DNA of 64,000 bases, from positions 248,001-312,000 of the forward strand of contig CAZJVA010000001.1 in the NCBI GenBank assembly GCA_964549625.1, written 5' to 3'. This stretch comes from UBA12474 sp964549625. Its GTDB lineage: Bacteria > Babelota > Babeliae > Babelales > Babelaceae. The translations under genes and the position numbers were made by a program. Numbering within the stretch: the stretch's first letter is position 1; every line of letters starts with the position of its first letter. Shown here one piece after another: positions 43,601 through 52,544 of this stretch. Below the pieces are notes generated by a model. That model did not search any database and was not told where the DNA came from. It saw only the letters and a program-made list of their open reading frames with translations.

Positions 43601-44660
43601 TTCACGCCTGATTTTAGGTAATGATAGTCAATCAAGCCAAGCTAGTTTGATTTTCACGGATGACGCGCAAGTTATTTTTGAAAAATATGTAGATAGCCGA
43701 TTTGATCTAGTAGACGTTTTAGTCAAGATTAATGGTCGTGGTAATATCATCTTTGACGAAGATGCAATGCTTGATATACCACGTGATGCCTTTGTTGCAA
43801 TTGAATCGGGTGGCGACGAAAACATCGGGTATATTACTGACCTGAATATTCAAATGTATGATGCAGCGAATTTCTACATTGGTTCAGACGAAGACTTTGG
43901 TGGTTCACTTCAGATTGGTAATCGCCAAGACTATTCTGCGCATGATGGTTCGGTCAGCGTCAACTTCACCATCAATGGTATCAACTCCAAACTGCAAATC
44001 GGCAGTCAGGGCTTCTTAGGTCTTGGTGCAGGCATCGTGTCTAAGCCTAATGGTGCGCCGGATACTTGGTCGATTGAGAGCTTGCGCAATGTTGCCAATA
44101 TTACGGCCAACTTGACACAGGGTGTTATCGAACACAACGAAATCTTTGCCGGTTCTAATGTGGATGCTTCTTTGATTGCTATTGGTGATGCAGCTGTTTT
44201 GAGTTTGGCTAACTTCCCTGCCGTGGCTGAGGATATCATTATACGTGGTGGCGGTAACATGTATCTCGTTGCAGGTTCTGTTGAAGAGGTTAATCCTGTT
44301 GTAGGCAGTACCGACAGCAGCATTGTTGGTATTCTTTCTTCACGCGACACGTTACGCGATAGAAGCAAGTTAGCTGCAGGTGCTCCGGCAACAACGCCAG
44401 CGGCACAGTTTGCTTACTTCAAGGCCAACCCATATCAAGAGCAATCGGCTAAGTATGCGCAGCTTTCGCAAAATTCCCTCGGGACATTGCGCTTGGGGTA
44501 TATCGATGACACAAGGATTATGCGCGAAGATAAGCCATTCTTGATAGGGTATAGTGCAACCAACGCTGATCCTCGTCGCTCGCTTGATCAAGGTACGGTC
44601 ATTATTGCACAAGATGAGGTCGGTACTACTTCAGTTTCGGCCTTTGCAGTGTACATGTAA
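40656..44660 (+). CDS. Large secreted surface protein, unknown family
   Basis: A 1334-residue protein with a signal peptide (about 1-26, cleavage near SLYA|DK). The mature chain is rich in Gly, Asn, Asp, Ser and Val with many short strand-turn units (for example VDNNLTFAGSGVAGSFIV; GSVVFKLADD), the look of beta-solenoid passenger domains. It does not end in a typical barrel domain, yet ends TSVSAFAVYM with an aromatic. It may be an adhesin, S-layer-like protein or a translocated passenger. AAGGATGAG precedes ATG 40656, and the frame upstream adds eight residues without support. A Cys-rich barrel gene follows, possibly its partner. Confidence 0.62.
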   Translation: MNLHALKKHIWAALLVATLPLGSLYADKIWNGVVGAGLNAFNENVNVTGHVQFNSAHVEMRADDGFPHFFNVTVQAILSQNIPGAMLDFIADNGSIIYVNVDNNLTFAGSGVAGSFIVTVSGSGSVVFKLADDTEVSLTDGTYLFSIMDGVSHDNVVVVRNNQASNADCSFVVGENSLLGFAAQNGAHTGRISFVPSNNMANTGRLKLVVNDGGSVAVQGYAFNPSVPVVPADFVLTELRGQSAEFAIASSDMALWSGLLVVNNNTVFPLLRTNPWYVDPAPAVAHQPGFILGQNGILNVATDSYLDYVAAYANMNPAPAIDNDIMSKFEVNGSIPPVNTLVKQRNASALIVDSGSKDNFAVAYPRLMVGEGAKVYFLSAVDFDGPSVNADFTVNPTRQYTGQAGYGSIVFDVEGRLDVLGGGLSAINILSLKEANVGGSVLIEFPGTHFKLRMYEKVTVDDVEYYKQYGKACALINGRINLNNIALQHTDSIHQVYEKNITAESEPTYIGGESFYLGGSIHRPTVALYDSKILVHTDMALSGVDILVPDADASNNVSETIFYQNGYVKDQGTGRNLILGTNVGSTAQDLGTIVDRAAHFDVRQENEQAAETDIRMELLSAPNNDEIVEGVPAGIESQYSVHSIYLAHSTNISLGIFGAEGVDPLTGHPFVPLSTGTLRIGGHFFSFESQGGYLGAPSRSIQIGQGGIFADNHGRIELSDAHPRVNMNAMIGLSYNGAAYLPSQFITYDKNIGISNSALDLSVAAQRQIVGPGSHVSDYTLDWKYIKRDPTFIPYNPPSTPAAGAQEAPIAANLATIPTIYAGAGEFARVDQFQIANSRLGDSAHLMINGGKVRELILQNGKESGTVPTAVVALKGDGELGIGAAFTSPDSLEAAVVLGNNGLTIIADGDCQIYLNQDVVVDGVCHLLPGPEFGPGNRLEITSGTAKEFRIKRGGVLDLSLFNQLGEAVVFGGNVHVIFEPGSRLILGNDSQSSQASLIFTDDAQVIFEKYVDSRFDLVDVLVKINGRGNIIFDEDAMLDIPRDAFVAIESGGDENIGYITDLNIQMYDAANFYIGSDEDFGGSLQIGNRQDYSAHDGSVSVNFTINGINSKLQIGSQGFLGLGAGIVSKPNGAPDTWSIESLRNVANITANLTQGVIEHNEIFAGSNVDASLIAIGDAAVLSLANFPAVAEDIIIRGGGNMYLVAGSVEEVNPVVGSTDSSIVGILSSRDTLRDRSKLAAGAPATTPAAQFAYFKANPYQEQSAKYAQLSQNSLGTLRLGYIDDTRIMREDKPFLIGYSATNADPRRSLDQGTVIIAQDEVGTTSVSAFAVYM

Positions 44661-44690
44661 GGATTGTCAGCAAATCGTAGTTAGAAATTG

Positions 44691-44722
44691 CTGGTTCTGG
44701 TGGCGCATGCTGCCAGAACCAG
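44691..44722 (+). other. Hairpin between the surface-protein and barrel genes
   Basis: CTGGTTCTGG and CCAGAACCAG form a 10-bp stem with a 12-base loop. A-rich bases follow, not a T run, so it may be a processing or attenuation element rather than a full terminator. Confidence 0.5.
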
Positions 44723-44771
44723 AGAAAAAACAGATGGTGGGCAGAGATGCCCCTACCTATGAGGGTGGTTT

Positions 44772-46499
44772 ATGAAAAAAATGTCTAAGTTGAGTCTGCT
44801 CTCCCTTGGGCTCTTAGTAGCCGGAGCGGCAGCGGCGCGCGAGATACGCACACCGCTTCCAACGCTCTGGGGATTTACGCACTATCCAGTGCAATATCAT
44901 TGGGAGCAGGATCCAGACAAGGATGGATGCTGGAACTGGGATCTTAATGCCAGTGCCGTTGGATACTATCGTTCGACCGACAAGTCATATCGCAAAGATC
45001 GTTGCAAAGAAGAATACACGACACTGCTTTTTGGCAAATCAGATTTTCGTCTGGGTGAGGCCTATCCTAATGCACATGTAGCCGCAGATCAGATAACAAC
45101 AAATCCATTTGTTGATATTGCGACAATCAAGCCACGCTTTGAATATCGCGAAGGTGGCGCAATCTTTGGATTGCAGGTCGGCGCTGTTGCGACGTGGTGT
45201 GATACCGATTACCGCTTCGGCTTGCGCGCCAAAATGCCATTTAGGGATATCGAAGTTTCCGATACCTGTGCCATGAGTGATTTGACGGGCGAAGAGCTTA
45301 AGGACCTCTGGCAGGTACGTATGGAAAAAAATGGTACCACGGAGAATTTGGTTTACGCAGGTCGCCTTGATTTCTTGACCCGCTTAAACCGTGTTTCTAC
45401 TATTCCTTTGGTTTGGTATCGAGGCGCTGCTGGCAACACTTACATAGCCGGTCAGTTCGTTGATGCCGCTGACAATACTGGCGATGGTGTTCCTCCAGTA
45501 GCGATGCTCTTTGATGGTAATGGTAAGATGCCTACTGGTTTGACCTGGGGGGCACGCGTTGCAGACTCTGGAATGCTGGATGCAGCAGGAGCTACGGCAA
45601 GTGGTCGGTATATTTTTGATGAAAATATACAATACGACAATGCCTTGGGCGTTAATACTGCTGCGCAGAGCAAGCTCTTTGTTGTGCCTGCGCTTTTGAA
45701 TGCTGTTAATGGTGAGATTCCACTAGCCGCTAAGCAGATTCGCTCAGCAATTGAAGTTGCAATCCAAAGTATAGGTGGATCGATCGAAGACTTTATGGCG
45801 GAGCAGGGGTTGAGCTTCTGCAACGGCCGTCAAAAGGGCTTTGGAGATCTAGACCTTGAGCTTTATCTTGGTCGCAACTGGGGCTGCGAGGATTCGTTGT
45901 GGACCGATGTCATGTTTGGTGTTCGTCTGCCAACCGCTGATCGTCTCTGCAACTGCAAAGCATTGCTCGCTCAGCCATTAGGCAATAATGAGCATTGGGA
46001 AGTTCGTGGCGCCTTGGCTGCTGGTTATGATATTTGTGACTGGGTCAAGTTTATGCTCGACGCATCATATTCATGGGCACTTAAGCACAAAGAACAGGTT
46101 GCTGCACCATTTAAGGGCGCAACAATTAAGAACATTGGTCCTTGTGTTGATGCAAACATTAAGTGGGATTACTTCTTGGGTCATGCTGATTTAACCTTCT
46201 TTGCTAATGATTGCTGTGGTTTGGATATTGGTTATGAGCTTTATCACAAGCGTTGTGACAATGTTAGCCTCTGTGTCAGCACGGCGTTACCACTTGGATA
46301 CTCAGCTGGTGCGACAAAGCAGAGCTTAGATAGCAGTATCTTGCGTGCAAATACCGAACGTACGGCGCACAAAGCTCGTGTAAGTATCTTTACCACTCTT
46401 GGTGATTGCACCTTAGAAGGTGGTTGGGCACATACTTTTGCGGGTAAACGTGCACCACGCGATACTGACTTCTACCTCAATCTTGGTGTAGCGTTCTAG
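44772..46499 (+). CDS. Cys-rich outer-membrane beta-barrel protein
   Basis: A 575-residue secreted protein with a clear signal peptide (about 1-21, ending AGAAAA) and a mature chain with many amphipathic strands, ending DTDFYLNLGVAF, a C-terminal barrel strand with final Phe. About 15 Cys are spread over the mature chain, some in pairs (LCNC, DCC), so disulfides inside or between proteins are likely. It recalls chlamydial major outer membrane proteins in style, but no homology could be established. GAGGGTGG precedes the ATG. A strong terminator follows, and it is close behind the large surface-protein gene. Confidence 0.7.
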   Translation: MKKMSKLSLLSLGLLVAGAAAAREIRTPLPTLWGFTHYPVQYHWEQDPDKDGCWNWDLNASAVGYYRSTDKSYRKDRCKEEYTTLLFGKSDFRLGEAYPNAHVAADQITTNPFVDIATIKPRFEYREGGAIFGLQVGAVATWCDTDYRFGLRAKMPFRDIEVSDTCAMSDLTGEELKDLWQVRMEKNGTTENLVYAGRLDFLTRLNRVSTIPLVWYRGAAGNTYIAGQFVDAADNTGDGVPPVAMLFDGNGKMPTGLTWGARVADSGMLDAAGATASGRYIFDENIQYDNALGVNTAAQSKLFVVPALLNAVNGEIPLAAKQIRSAIEVAIQSIGGSIEDFMAEQGLSFCNGRQKGFGDLDLELYLGRNWGCEDSLWTDVMFGVRLPTADRLCNCKALLAQPLGNNEHWEVRGALAAGYDICDWVKFMLDASYSWALKHKEQVAAPFKGATIKNIGPCVDANIKWDYFLGHADLTFFANDCCGLDIGYELYHKRCDNVSLCVSTALPLGYSAGATKQSLDSSILRANTERTAHKARVSIFTTLGDCTLEGGWAHTFAGKRAPRDTDFYLNLGVAF

Positions 46500-46551
46500 G
46501 GTTTTTACACAAAACTCTTGCTGCGCTTAATTGCAGTATGATACATACAAT

Positions 46552-46594
46552 CACAGCCCCTCAAAGCATGCCGCTTTGGGGGGCTGTGTCTTTT
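46552..46594 (+). terminator. Rho-independent terminator after the barrel gene
   Basis: A 16-bp stem (CACAGCCCCTCAAAGC with its complement, one G-T pair) with a 5-base loop, followed by TCTTTT. Confidence 0.9.
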
Positions 46595-46645
46595 GGTACA
46601 AAATGAGTCTCTAGGACTCGTGGCAACGCTAACAAGGAGAATCGT

Positions 46646-47098
46646 ATGAAAATATTGGCCTTTTGCCGGCTTGGTATGATGAGTGTTGCAACTGTTTGTC
46701 TGATGTGTGGTGCGGGGGTCGAATCGTGTGAGCGGCGGTTGCAAGCTGAACAGCCAGTCTCGCTACGCATGTTTAAGTACCTTGACTTTGTGAGTGCTTT
46801 TGATGCTGTTTATATGCATGCCGTTGCAATGGATGAGCTGGATGCCTTGCCTGATGGATTTGTGCGTGCATGGGAAGCGATTAAGAGTGGGCGCGAGGTT
46901 ATCGATCTCAAAGACTTAATTGTGGCGTTGCCGATTTTGTATCATCAACTCTTAGTTGCTCGTTCACCTGTTGTACCTGATGATTCATGTGATCATCTTG
47001 TTAGTCTGCAAGAGCGCTTGTTTGAGGTAGAGCGGGGATTGATTGAAGTCATGTTTGATTTTGAGCGGCGGCTGAGCTTGCTGGAAAAAGATAGGTAA
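46646..47098 (+). CDS. Small exported protein, unknown function
   Basis: A 150-residue protein with a hydrophobic N-terminal signal (about 1-23) that contains Cys and could be processed near VESC. The rest is helical and acidic (DAVYMHAVAMDELDALPDGF..., SLQERLFEVERGLIEVMFDFERRLSLLEKDR). No family recognised. AACAAGGAGAATCGT precedes the ATG, an excellent site. Confidence 0.6.
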   Translation: MKILAFCRLGMMSVATVCLMCGAGVESCERRLQAEQPVSLRMFKYLDFVSAFDAVYMHAVAMDELDALPDGFVRAWEAIKSGREVIDLKDLIVALPILYHQLLVARSPVVPDDSCDHLVSLQERLFEVERGLIEVMFDFERRLSLLEKDR

Positions 47099-47185
47099 GT
47101 TGTTCTGTTGAATCTGTTATAGTTGTCTATATTGTATGTTTGTAGGTTGAGTTATAGGATAAAGAATGGGGAAGGGGCTAGGGGC

Positions 47186-47653
47186 GTGGATATTTTGTAT
47201 GCACCGTGGCGGAGTTCGTATCTAAAGTTTGGCGGCAAGAAGCCAAAGAGCGATTCAGGCGTTTGTCCATTCTGTTCAAAATTAGAGCTGGGTTCAGCGT
47301 ATGATGAACAGCACCTTGTTCTTAGGCGCTTTAAACATTGTGCTATTATGCTCAACCTGCATCCATACAATGCGGGGCATGTTTTGGTGATTCCGTATCA
47401 ACACGTGCCCGCGTTGCATCAATTGTCGCGAGAAGCACGTGCAGAGCTGATCGAAATCACTTCAGCAGTTACGAAATTATATCAAGAGCTTTTTTCCTGT
47501 GATGGTCTAAATATGGGCTTTAATAGTGGAAAGGCTTCGGGGGGCAGTGTGCCAGATCATATGCATATTCACGTGCTGCCCCGCTTTATTGGCGATACGG
47601 GTTTTTTGGCGGTGCTTGCTGATACTAACCTATTTCTTTTGATATCAACGTAG
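47186..47653 (+). CDS. HIT family nucleotide hydrolase/phosphorylase
   Basis: A 155-residue protein of the histidine triad superfamily, which hydrolyses or transfers nucleotide phosphates (adenylated or dinucleoside compounds). The triad HMHIHV is visible in VPDHMHIHVLPRF, with the N-terminal CPFC zinc pair (family members with APWRSSYL near the start), and FNSGKASGGSVPDH before the triad. I choose GTG 47186 because GGGG and the family start DILYAPWR follow it; the frame is open for 21 codons before. Confidence 0.88.
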   Translation: MDILYAPWRSSYLKFGGKKPKSDSGVCPFCSKLELGSAYDEQHLVLRRFKHCAIMLNLHPYNAGHVLVIPYQHVPALHQLSREARAELIEITSAVTKLYQELFSCDGLNMGFNSGKASGGSVPDHMHIHVLPRFIGDTGFLAVLADTNLFLLIST

Positions 47654-47791
47654 TGTACCAGCAGTTGAAAGAGTATTTTGCCGCGCTATCGTTGGACTGA
47701 CGTGCTGAAAATTTAAAAACAACGGCTACTCGTTGTCGACAAATTTGAGTACCCTGATAGACGAGGAATAATTAAACAGTGGGGTACTTGT

Positions 47792-49753
47792 ATGAGTTTG
47801 GAACACGAACAGGGCTGTACCAAGCCCGCGAATAATCGGTATATAACGACGCCAATTTATTATGTAAACGCCAAGCCGCATCTGGGGACGTTCTATACGA
47901 CGCTGCTTTCTGATGTTTTTAAGCGTTGGTACCAGATTCAAGGGGAACATACCTTTTTGTTAACGGGAACCGATGAACATGGCCAGAAAGTAGCTGAGGC
48001 AGCAGAAAAAGCAGGCATGACGCCGCAAGATTTTGTTGATCAGCTCGTTCCATCGTTTGTAGCGGTGTGGGATAGATATCAGATTGGGTATGATCACTTT
48101 ATTAGAACAACAGATCCGTCCCATATGCGCGCAGTACAGGGATGGTTACAGCGCCTGATTGATTCAGGGGATGTTTACAAAGATACCTACGTTGGTTGGT
48201 ATGACCAGTCCCAAGAAGCTTTCTTGACAGAAAAAGATATGGAGTTTCGTCCGGGCGAAGAGGTGCCATATTCGCTTTTGTCTGGCAAACAGGCAACGAA
48301 AGTTAGCGAAGAGAGTTATTTCTTTCGGCTTTCCAAGTATCAAGATCGCTTGTTAGCCTGGTATCAAGAGCATCCTGAGTTTGTGGTACCCCATGAGCGG
48401 CTTCAAGAAGTCATATCATTTGTCTCGTCGGGGCTCAAAGATCTTTCTATTTCGCGTCGTACGTTAACGTGGGGGGTTCCATTCCCGGGGGATGAGCATC
48501 ATGTAACCTATGTTTGGGCTGATGCGCTTCTTAATTATGTAACGGGTATTGGGTATGACGCGTCTGGTTGTACCACGAAATGTCAGCAGTGGTGGCCAGC
48601 GGATATTCAGCTTATGGCCAAAGATATCTTGCGTTTTCATGCTATTTATTGGCCGGCCTTTTTGATGGCGTCAGGCTTGCCGCTTCCCAAAACGTTATTG
48701 GTACATGGTTGGATTAAGGTTGATGGACAGAAGATGTCTAAGTCGATCGGTAATGTGGTCGATCCGCTCAAATTGGCGGAGGCGTATGGTGTTGACGCAG
48801 TACGCTACTATTTAACGCGCTATTTGCCGATTACGCAGGATGCTACCTTTTCTACAGGCGATCTAGAGGCGCGCGTTACTACGGATTTGGTTAATGACTT
48901 GAGTAACTTGGTTCATCGAACTATGATTCTGGCTCAAAAGCAGTCACTCGTTACGTTGAGTGGCCCCTATGCGTGGACAGATGCTGAAAAGAAGCTTAAG
49001 GCAGATGTTCAGCAGGCAATCAATGCCGCTTGCAATGAAATGGAGCGATTGTACCCGCATCAAGCGTATGCCGAAGTTTGGCGCGCCGTTGCGCGTGTGA
49101 ATAGTTATATGCACGAACAAGCCCCGTGGAAGGTACTCAAAACAGATGAGCAGCGTTTTGTTACTATTATTGCGGCAGTTTGTCATGCTCTCACGCTTAT
49201 CGGTGCCGTGATTTGGCCGGTTATGCCCTCGAGCATGGAGCGGCTATTTGGTGCGCTTGGTGTCCCCTTTGTGCCCGGGCGAAATATGCGCTCCTGGATC
49301 TGTAATGGTGCTTGGGATCTATCTTTTGTTTTGGCACCAGCAGAGCCACTTTTTACTCGATTAACAAACAAGGAACTGGTTGTGGAAGAAAAAAAACAGG
49401 AAACAGCGACCGCGGCGCCCGCTAATCAAATTGGGATAGAAGAATTTGCAAAGGTTGAGATCCATGTGGGTACCATTATCCAGGTGGAAGATATTCCCGG
49501 CTCAGAAAAGATCTATCAATTGCAGGTAGACTTGGGTGAGCTTGGGGTGCGAACGATTTGTGCAGGGGTAAAAAAGTATTACACGACTGGTGAATTAACG
49601 GGGTTGCGTGCGATCTTTGTGACCAATCTACAGCCGCGTAAGCTTTTGGGGGTTCTATCTCACGGCATGATGCTTATGGCGACCAACGCTGAAGGTGTAC
49701 CAACGATTGTTGCGCCTGCTGATGGGGTGTCGAATGGAACGCGTTTAAAATAA
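47792..49753 (+). CDS. metG: Methionyl-tRNA synthetase
   Basis: Class I synthetase for Met tRNAs, 653 residues. The HIGH region is TPIYYVNAKPHLGTFYTT, KMSKSIGNVVDP is the KMSKS loop, and the C-terminal 110 residues form a tRNA-binding OB domain (KVEIHVGTIIQVEDIPGSEKIYQLQVDLG). Catalytic zinc-binding Cys pairs are not obvious, so it is of the shorter, zinc-free type. ATG 47792 is upstream of the conserved start. A terminator follows. Confidence 0.95.
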   Translation: MSLEHEQGCTKPANNRYITTPIYYVNAKPHLGTFYTTLLSDVFKRWYQIQGEHTFLLTGTDEHGQKVAEAAEKAGMTPQDFVDQLVPSFVAVWDRYQIGYDHFIRTTDPSHMRAVQGWLQRLIDSGDVYKDTYVGWYDQSQEAFLTEKDMEFRPGEEVPYSLLSGKQATKVSEESYFFRLSKYQDRLLAWYQEHPEFVVPHERLQEVISFVSSGLKDLSISRRTLTWGVPFPGDEHHVTYVWADALLNYVTGIGYDASGCTTKCQQWWPADIQLMAKDILRFHAIYWPAFLMASGLPLPKTLLVHGWIKVDGQKMSKSIGNVVDPLKLAEAYGVDAVRYYLTRYLPITQDATFSTGDLEARVTTDLVNDLSNLVHRTMILAQKQSLVTLSGPYAWTDAEKKLKADVQQAINAACNEMERLYPHQAYAEVWRAVARVNSYMHEQAPWKVLKTDEQRFVTIIAAVCHALTLIGAVIWPVMPSSMERLFGALGVPFVPGRNMRSWICNGAWDLSFVLAPAEPLFTRLTNKELVVEEKKQETATAAPANQIGIEEFAKVEIHVGTIIQVEDIPGSEKIYQLQVDLGELGVRTICAGVKKYYTTGELTGLRAIFVTNLQPRKLLGVLSHGMMLMATNAEGVPTIVAPADGVSNGTRLK

Positions 49754-49770
49754 CTAGCTAAGAAAATGGT

Positions 49771-49804
49771 GAGGACGGAATAAGAATCCGTCCTCCTATT
49801 TTTT
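49771..49804 (+). terminator. Rho-independent terminator after metG
   Basis: GAGGACGGA, a 7-base loop and TCCGTCCTC, followed by CTATTTTTT. Confidence 0.92.
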
Positions 49805-49814
49805 GGGGCTCTCA

Positions 49815-52544
49815 CTAACTCCCAAATACTGATGCATCAAGTGCGTTGTTAGTATTTGGGTTTTTTAGTTCTGCTAGTTCTTCAATCTTACTTTTCAATT
49901 CTTTTAGTAAAAATGGACTTTGTATCTCTGTTTGGGCTTTTCTGTTGTTTGTTTTAATAAATTGGCCATAGTTTTCGGGGTAGAGTTCTTTGACGACTTC
50001 GTTGTGCCAGGTGACGGGATCTTGCTTGAGGGTTTTTTCGTATGACCCAATAGCATGTAAAGTTTTGAGTCGGCGAAGCTGGTATTGCTGTTCAAGTTCG
50101 GCTTTGTCTGAGTCGTCAAATTTTATTTGTTTGCCTACGATCTTAGCGTAATATTCTGCCGTTTCATTGGCAAGGGTGTTGATCGGAATTTCGTTACCCA
50201 CACGATCTTCAAGATTTTCGTGATGCTCGTAAAATTGGTTAATGTACTGGCCTTGTTTGGAGTTTTCTGAAAGCTTGTTTTTGAGAACAAAGATTGGACG
50301 CGGATCTTTACTCTGTTTTTTGCAAACGTCGAGAATGTGTTTTGGGATACGTTCTTTGTTGTATTCAAGTGCATCGTCATGACTATGGGCGAGTCCCGCT
50401 TTTGCTAGCCATTTCCACGTCTGTGCGAAGACAAAATCGGCACCGTGGTTTACTAGGTCTTTGCTGGAATATTTTTCTGGTTTGAATAGATAAAATGTTC
50501 TACCTTCTTGCTCAGCTTTCATGAACAGAAGGGTGCGCATACCGACGGGTAAGAATAGTTGTGCGTTGTCCTGCCAGAAAAGAGGATTCTGCTGCGTTGA
50601 CCAGATATCAAGTCCGTAGATTTCTTGTTCGGAAAATCCTTCTTTTGCTTGTAGATGGGAGGCCATACGTGTGTACTTATTGTTTCGTGCTGATAAAAGA
50701 TCGAAAAGAATTTTGCCTTTGTTTTTTTCTGTAAGAACGAAGGAGAACTCTTCTGGCCCGGTGCGGACTGGTGAAGTGAGTAATCCTTGGTAGTACATAT
50801 ACCAGAGCAGTTGGGTGATCTCTTGATCTTTTAGCTCTTTGGTTTCATCTGAAAGATCTTTCCAGAGCACGGCGCCTTTTTGAATATTTTTGAATATTGT
50901 TTCGGCTATATATGCCATCCTAATTTGTTGCTCTTCTTTGTTTAGCTCTTTTTTGTAGTTGGGGCCATTGGTGCGTCGTAGATATTTTTCTCCATATAAT
51001 TTTATATGGTACATAAGTCTTTTCCAGCCAACGGTTTGACCTTGAAGTTCTTGTAGTTCAGGTGAGGTTGTAAGGCCCGAAAGCATGACGGATTTTGATA
51101 GATCACCAGTGCTTTCGTTAAACTGTAACAGCTCTTCATACAGCACAATGAAATTTTTGCTGGTCTGCCAGGCTGTTGTCCAAATAGCATCTGCTTGCCC
51201 TTTGGGTAGTAATGTTATCTCTGCGGCGTAGGTGAGTAATTGGTTGAATTGTTTTGCCCAGTAGTAAAAGTCGCTATAATCTTCTAGTTTTTTGATTCGT
51301 TCTTCGCAGGTGCTTACTGATTGCAGATTCCTATAAAGCTCATCTTCACTTGGTTGTAGAGCGTTAAAGTTTGGTGAGGCAAAGTATTTGATAAGTTCTG
51401 CTGCCAGATCTTTTTCGACTGTTAATTTTTCAAGGGCTTCTACTTGTTGCTCAATTTGGCCTTTTTGTTGATTAATTTTGGTGTTCTGCTCTATGAGTTT
51501 GTTTCCAAGGGACTCTTGGTTGTCTGGTGCTTGTAATATGCTTAGGTCAAGTGTATTTTGTTCTTCAAGTTTTGTAATTTTTTGTTGCAGTTGGTCAATT
51601 GCCTGTTGTTGTTCTGATTTTAGCTGCTTATACAATTTCTTGGAGTTTTCTAGATTCAAAGCTAGCTGTTTAATTTCCAATTCTTTTTCATTCAGCTGTT
51701 GAGCTGCCTTTTGCTGTTGTTGTTGCAACTCTCTGGCCACTTTTTCCTGTTTTTGAAGTAGTTCTGTTTTTTCCCCGAGCGTCTTTTGGGTTTCGGCAAG
51801 CTGGGTTTTGATTTCTTCAAGTTTAGCGGCGTTTTCTTCGGAAAGCTTTTCTTTTTCTTTCTCTAGTTCTTGGATCCGGTTTTGCAGCTTTGTGGCTTCT
51901 TCTTGGGCCTTTTTCGCCTCTTGCTCCAATTTGGTTTTTTCCATTCCAGCTTGGGTTAATGCCTCTTGCTGTTGTTTTTGCAACTCTTTGGCCGCTTTTT
52001 CTAGCTCTGTTTTTTCTTCGAGCGTCTTTTGGGCTTCTTTGAGTTCTTTTTCGATTTCTTCAAGTTTAGCGGCGTTTTCTTCGGAAAGCTTTTCTTTTTC
52101 TTTCTCTAGTTCTTGGATCCGGTCTTGAAGCTTTGTGGCTTCTTCGTGGGTTGTTTCCTTGCCTTGCTCTGTTTCTTTGATCTTTTTATTGAGATCTTCG
52201 ATCTGTTGGTTTTGTTGTTCGATTTGGTTGTTAAGTCTTTCGAGTTCAGTGTTTTGTGATGCTCGTTTGAGCAGCTGGTTTTGCAATGATTCCATTTTGT
52301 TTAGGTCGTAGATTGTTGCACCGAGGAGGGCGATGCCGCTTATAGCAATGAGAGCACTGCTTAGATACGGATGGTCGCCAATTCTTTTGATCAAGCGGTC
52401 TGTCGGTCCCCATGTTTTGGGTACAAGAATAAGCTGATCGATGGGTTTTTGAGTTAGTGCGTGTAGTTGTTGCTCAGCCAGCGCGACGATTGGTGTGATA
52501 GCCATAAATAAAGGCAATAGGACGTGTAGTGATTTAATTTTCAT
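49815..52544 (-). CDS. Secreted or membrane-anchored coiled-coil protein
   Basis: A 909-residue protein with a signal peptide or anchor (about 1-23), a linker, a HPYL motif at 58-61 followed by a hydrophobic helix (about 61-82), and a long coiled coil (about 85-335) rich in Glu, Lys and Gln. Inside the coiled coil an 81-residue unit is present twice in tandem (see repeats). The C-terminal 500 residues look globular, with many aromatics, and do not match a family I know. It shares the N-terminal design with the neighbouring 247-residue protein. Probably an envelope protein. Confidence 0.66.
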   Translation of the reverse strand: MKIKSLHVLLPLFMAITPIVALAEQQLHALTQKPIDQLILVPKTWGPTDRLIKRIGDHPYLSSALIAISGIALLGATIYDLNKMESLQNQLLKRASQNTELERLNNQIEQQNQQIEDLNKKIKETEQGKETTHEEATKLQDRIQELEKEKEKLSEENAAKLEEIEKELKEAQKTLEEKTELEKAAKELQKQQQEALTQAGMEKTKLEQEAKKAQEEATKLQNRIQELEKEKEKLSEENAAKLEEIKTQLAETQKTLGEKTELLQKQEKVARELQQQQQKAAQQLNEKELEIKQLALNLENSKKLYKQLKSEQQQAIDQLQQKITKLEEQNTLDLSILQAPDNQESLGNKLIEQNTKINQQKGQIEQQVEALEKLTVEKDLAAELIKYFASPNFNALQPSEDELYRNLQSVSTCEERIKKLEDYSDFYYWAKQFNQLLTYAAEITLLPKGQADAIWTTAWQTSKNFIVLYEELLQFNESTGDLSKSVMLSGLTTSPELQELQGQTVGWKRLMYHIKLYGEKYLRRTNGPNYKKELNKEEQQIRMAYIAETIFKNIQKGAVLWKDLSDETKELKDQEITQLLWYMYYQGLLTSPVRTGPEEFSFVLTEKNKGKILFDLLSARNNKYTRMASHLQAKEGFSEQEIYGLDIWSTQQNPLFWQDNAQLFLPVGMRTLLFMKAEQEGRTFYLFKPEKYSSKDLVNHGADFVFAQTWKWLAKAGLAHSHDDALEYNKERIPKHILDVCKKQSKDPRPIFVLKNKLSENSKQGQYINQFYEHHENLEDRVGNEIPINTLANETAEYYAKIVGKQIKFDDSDKAELEQQYQLRRLKTLHAIGSYEKTLKQDPVTWHNEVVKELYPENYGQFIKTNNRKAQTEIQSPFLLKELKSKIEELAELKNPNTNNALDASVFGS
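51763..51910 (-). repeat. In-frame tandem repeat, copy A
   Basis: About 148 bases nearly identical to copy B 243 bases away, including the segment encoding RIQELEKEKEKLSEENAAKL. The 243-base offset equals 81 codons, so the frame is kept. Confidence 0.85.
52006..52153 (-). repeat. In-frame tandem repeat, copy B
   Basis: Partner of copy A at the same 243-base (81-codon) offset within the coiled-coil gene. The two differ by few bases, which suggests a recent duplication or concerted change. Confidence 0.85.

Noticed and set aside
51808..52128. Ser/Phe-rich open frame on the plus strand
   Set aside because: It is the antisense reading of the low-complexity coiled coil and has no start site or family.
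51763..52153. Direct repeats that might suggest CRISPR or a mobile element
   Set aside because: Only two copies, in frame within a coding region, without spacers, terminal inverted repeats or transposase.
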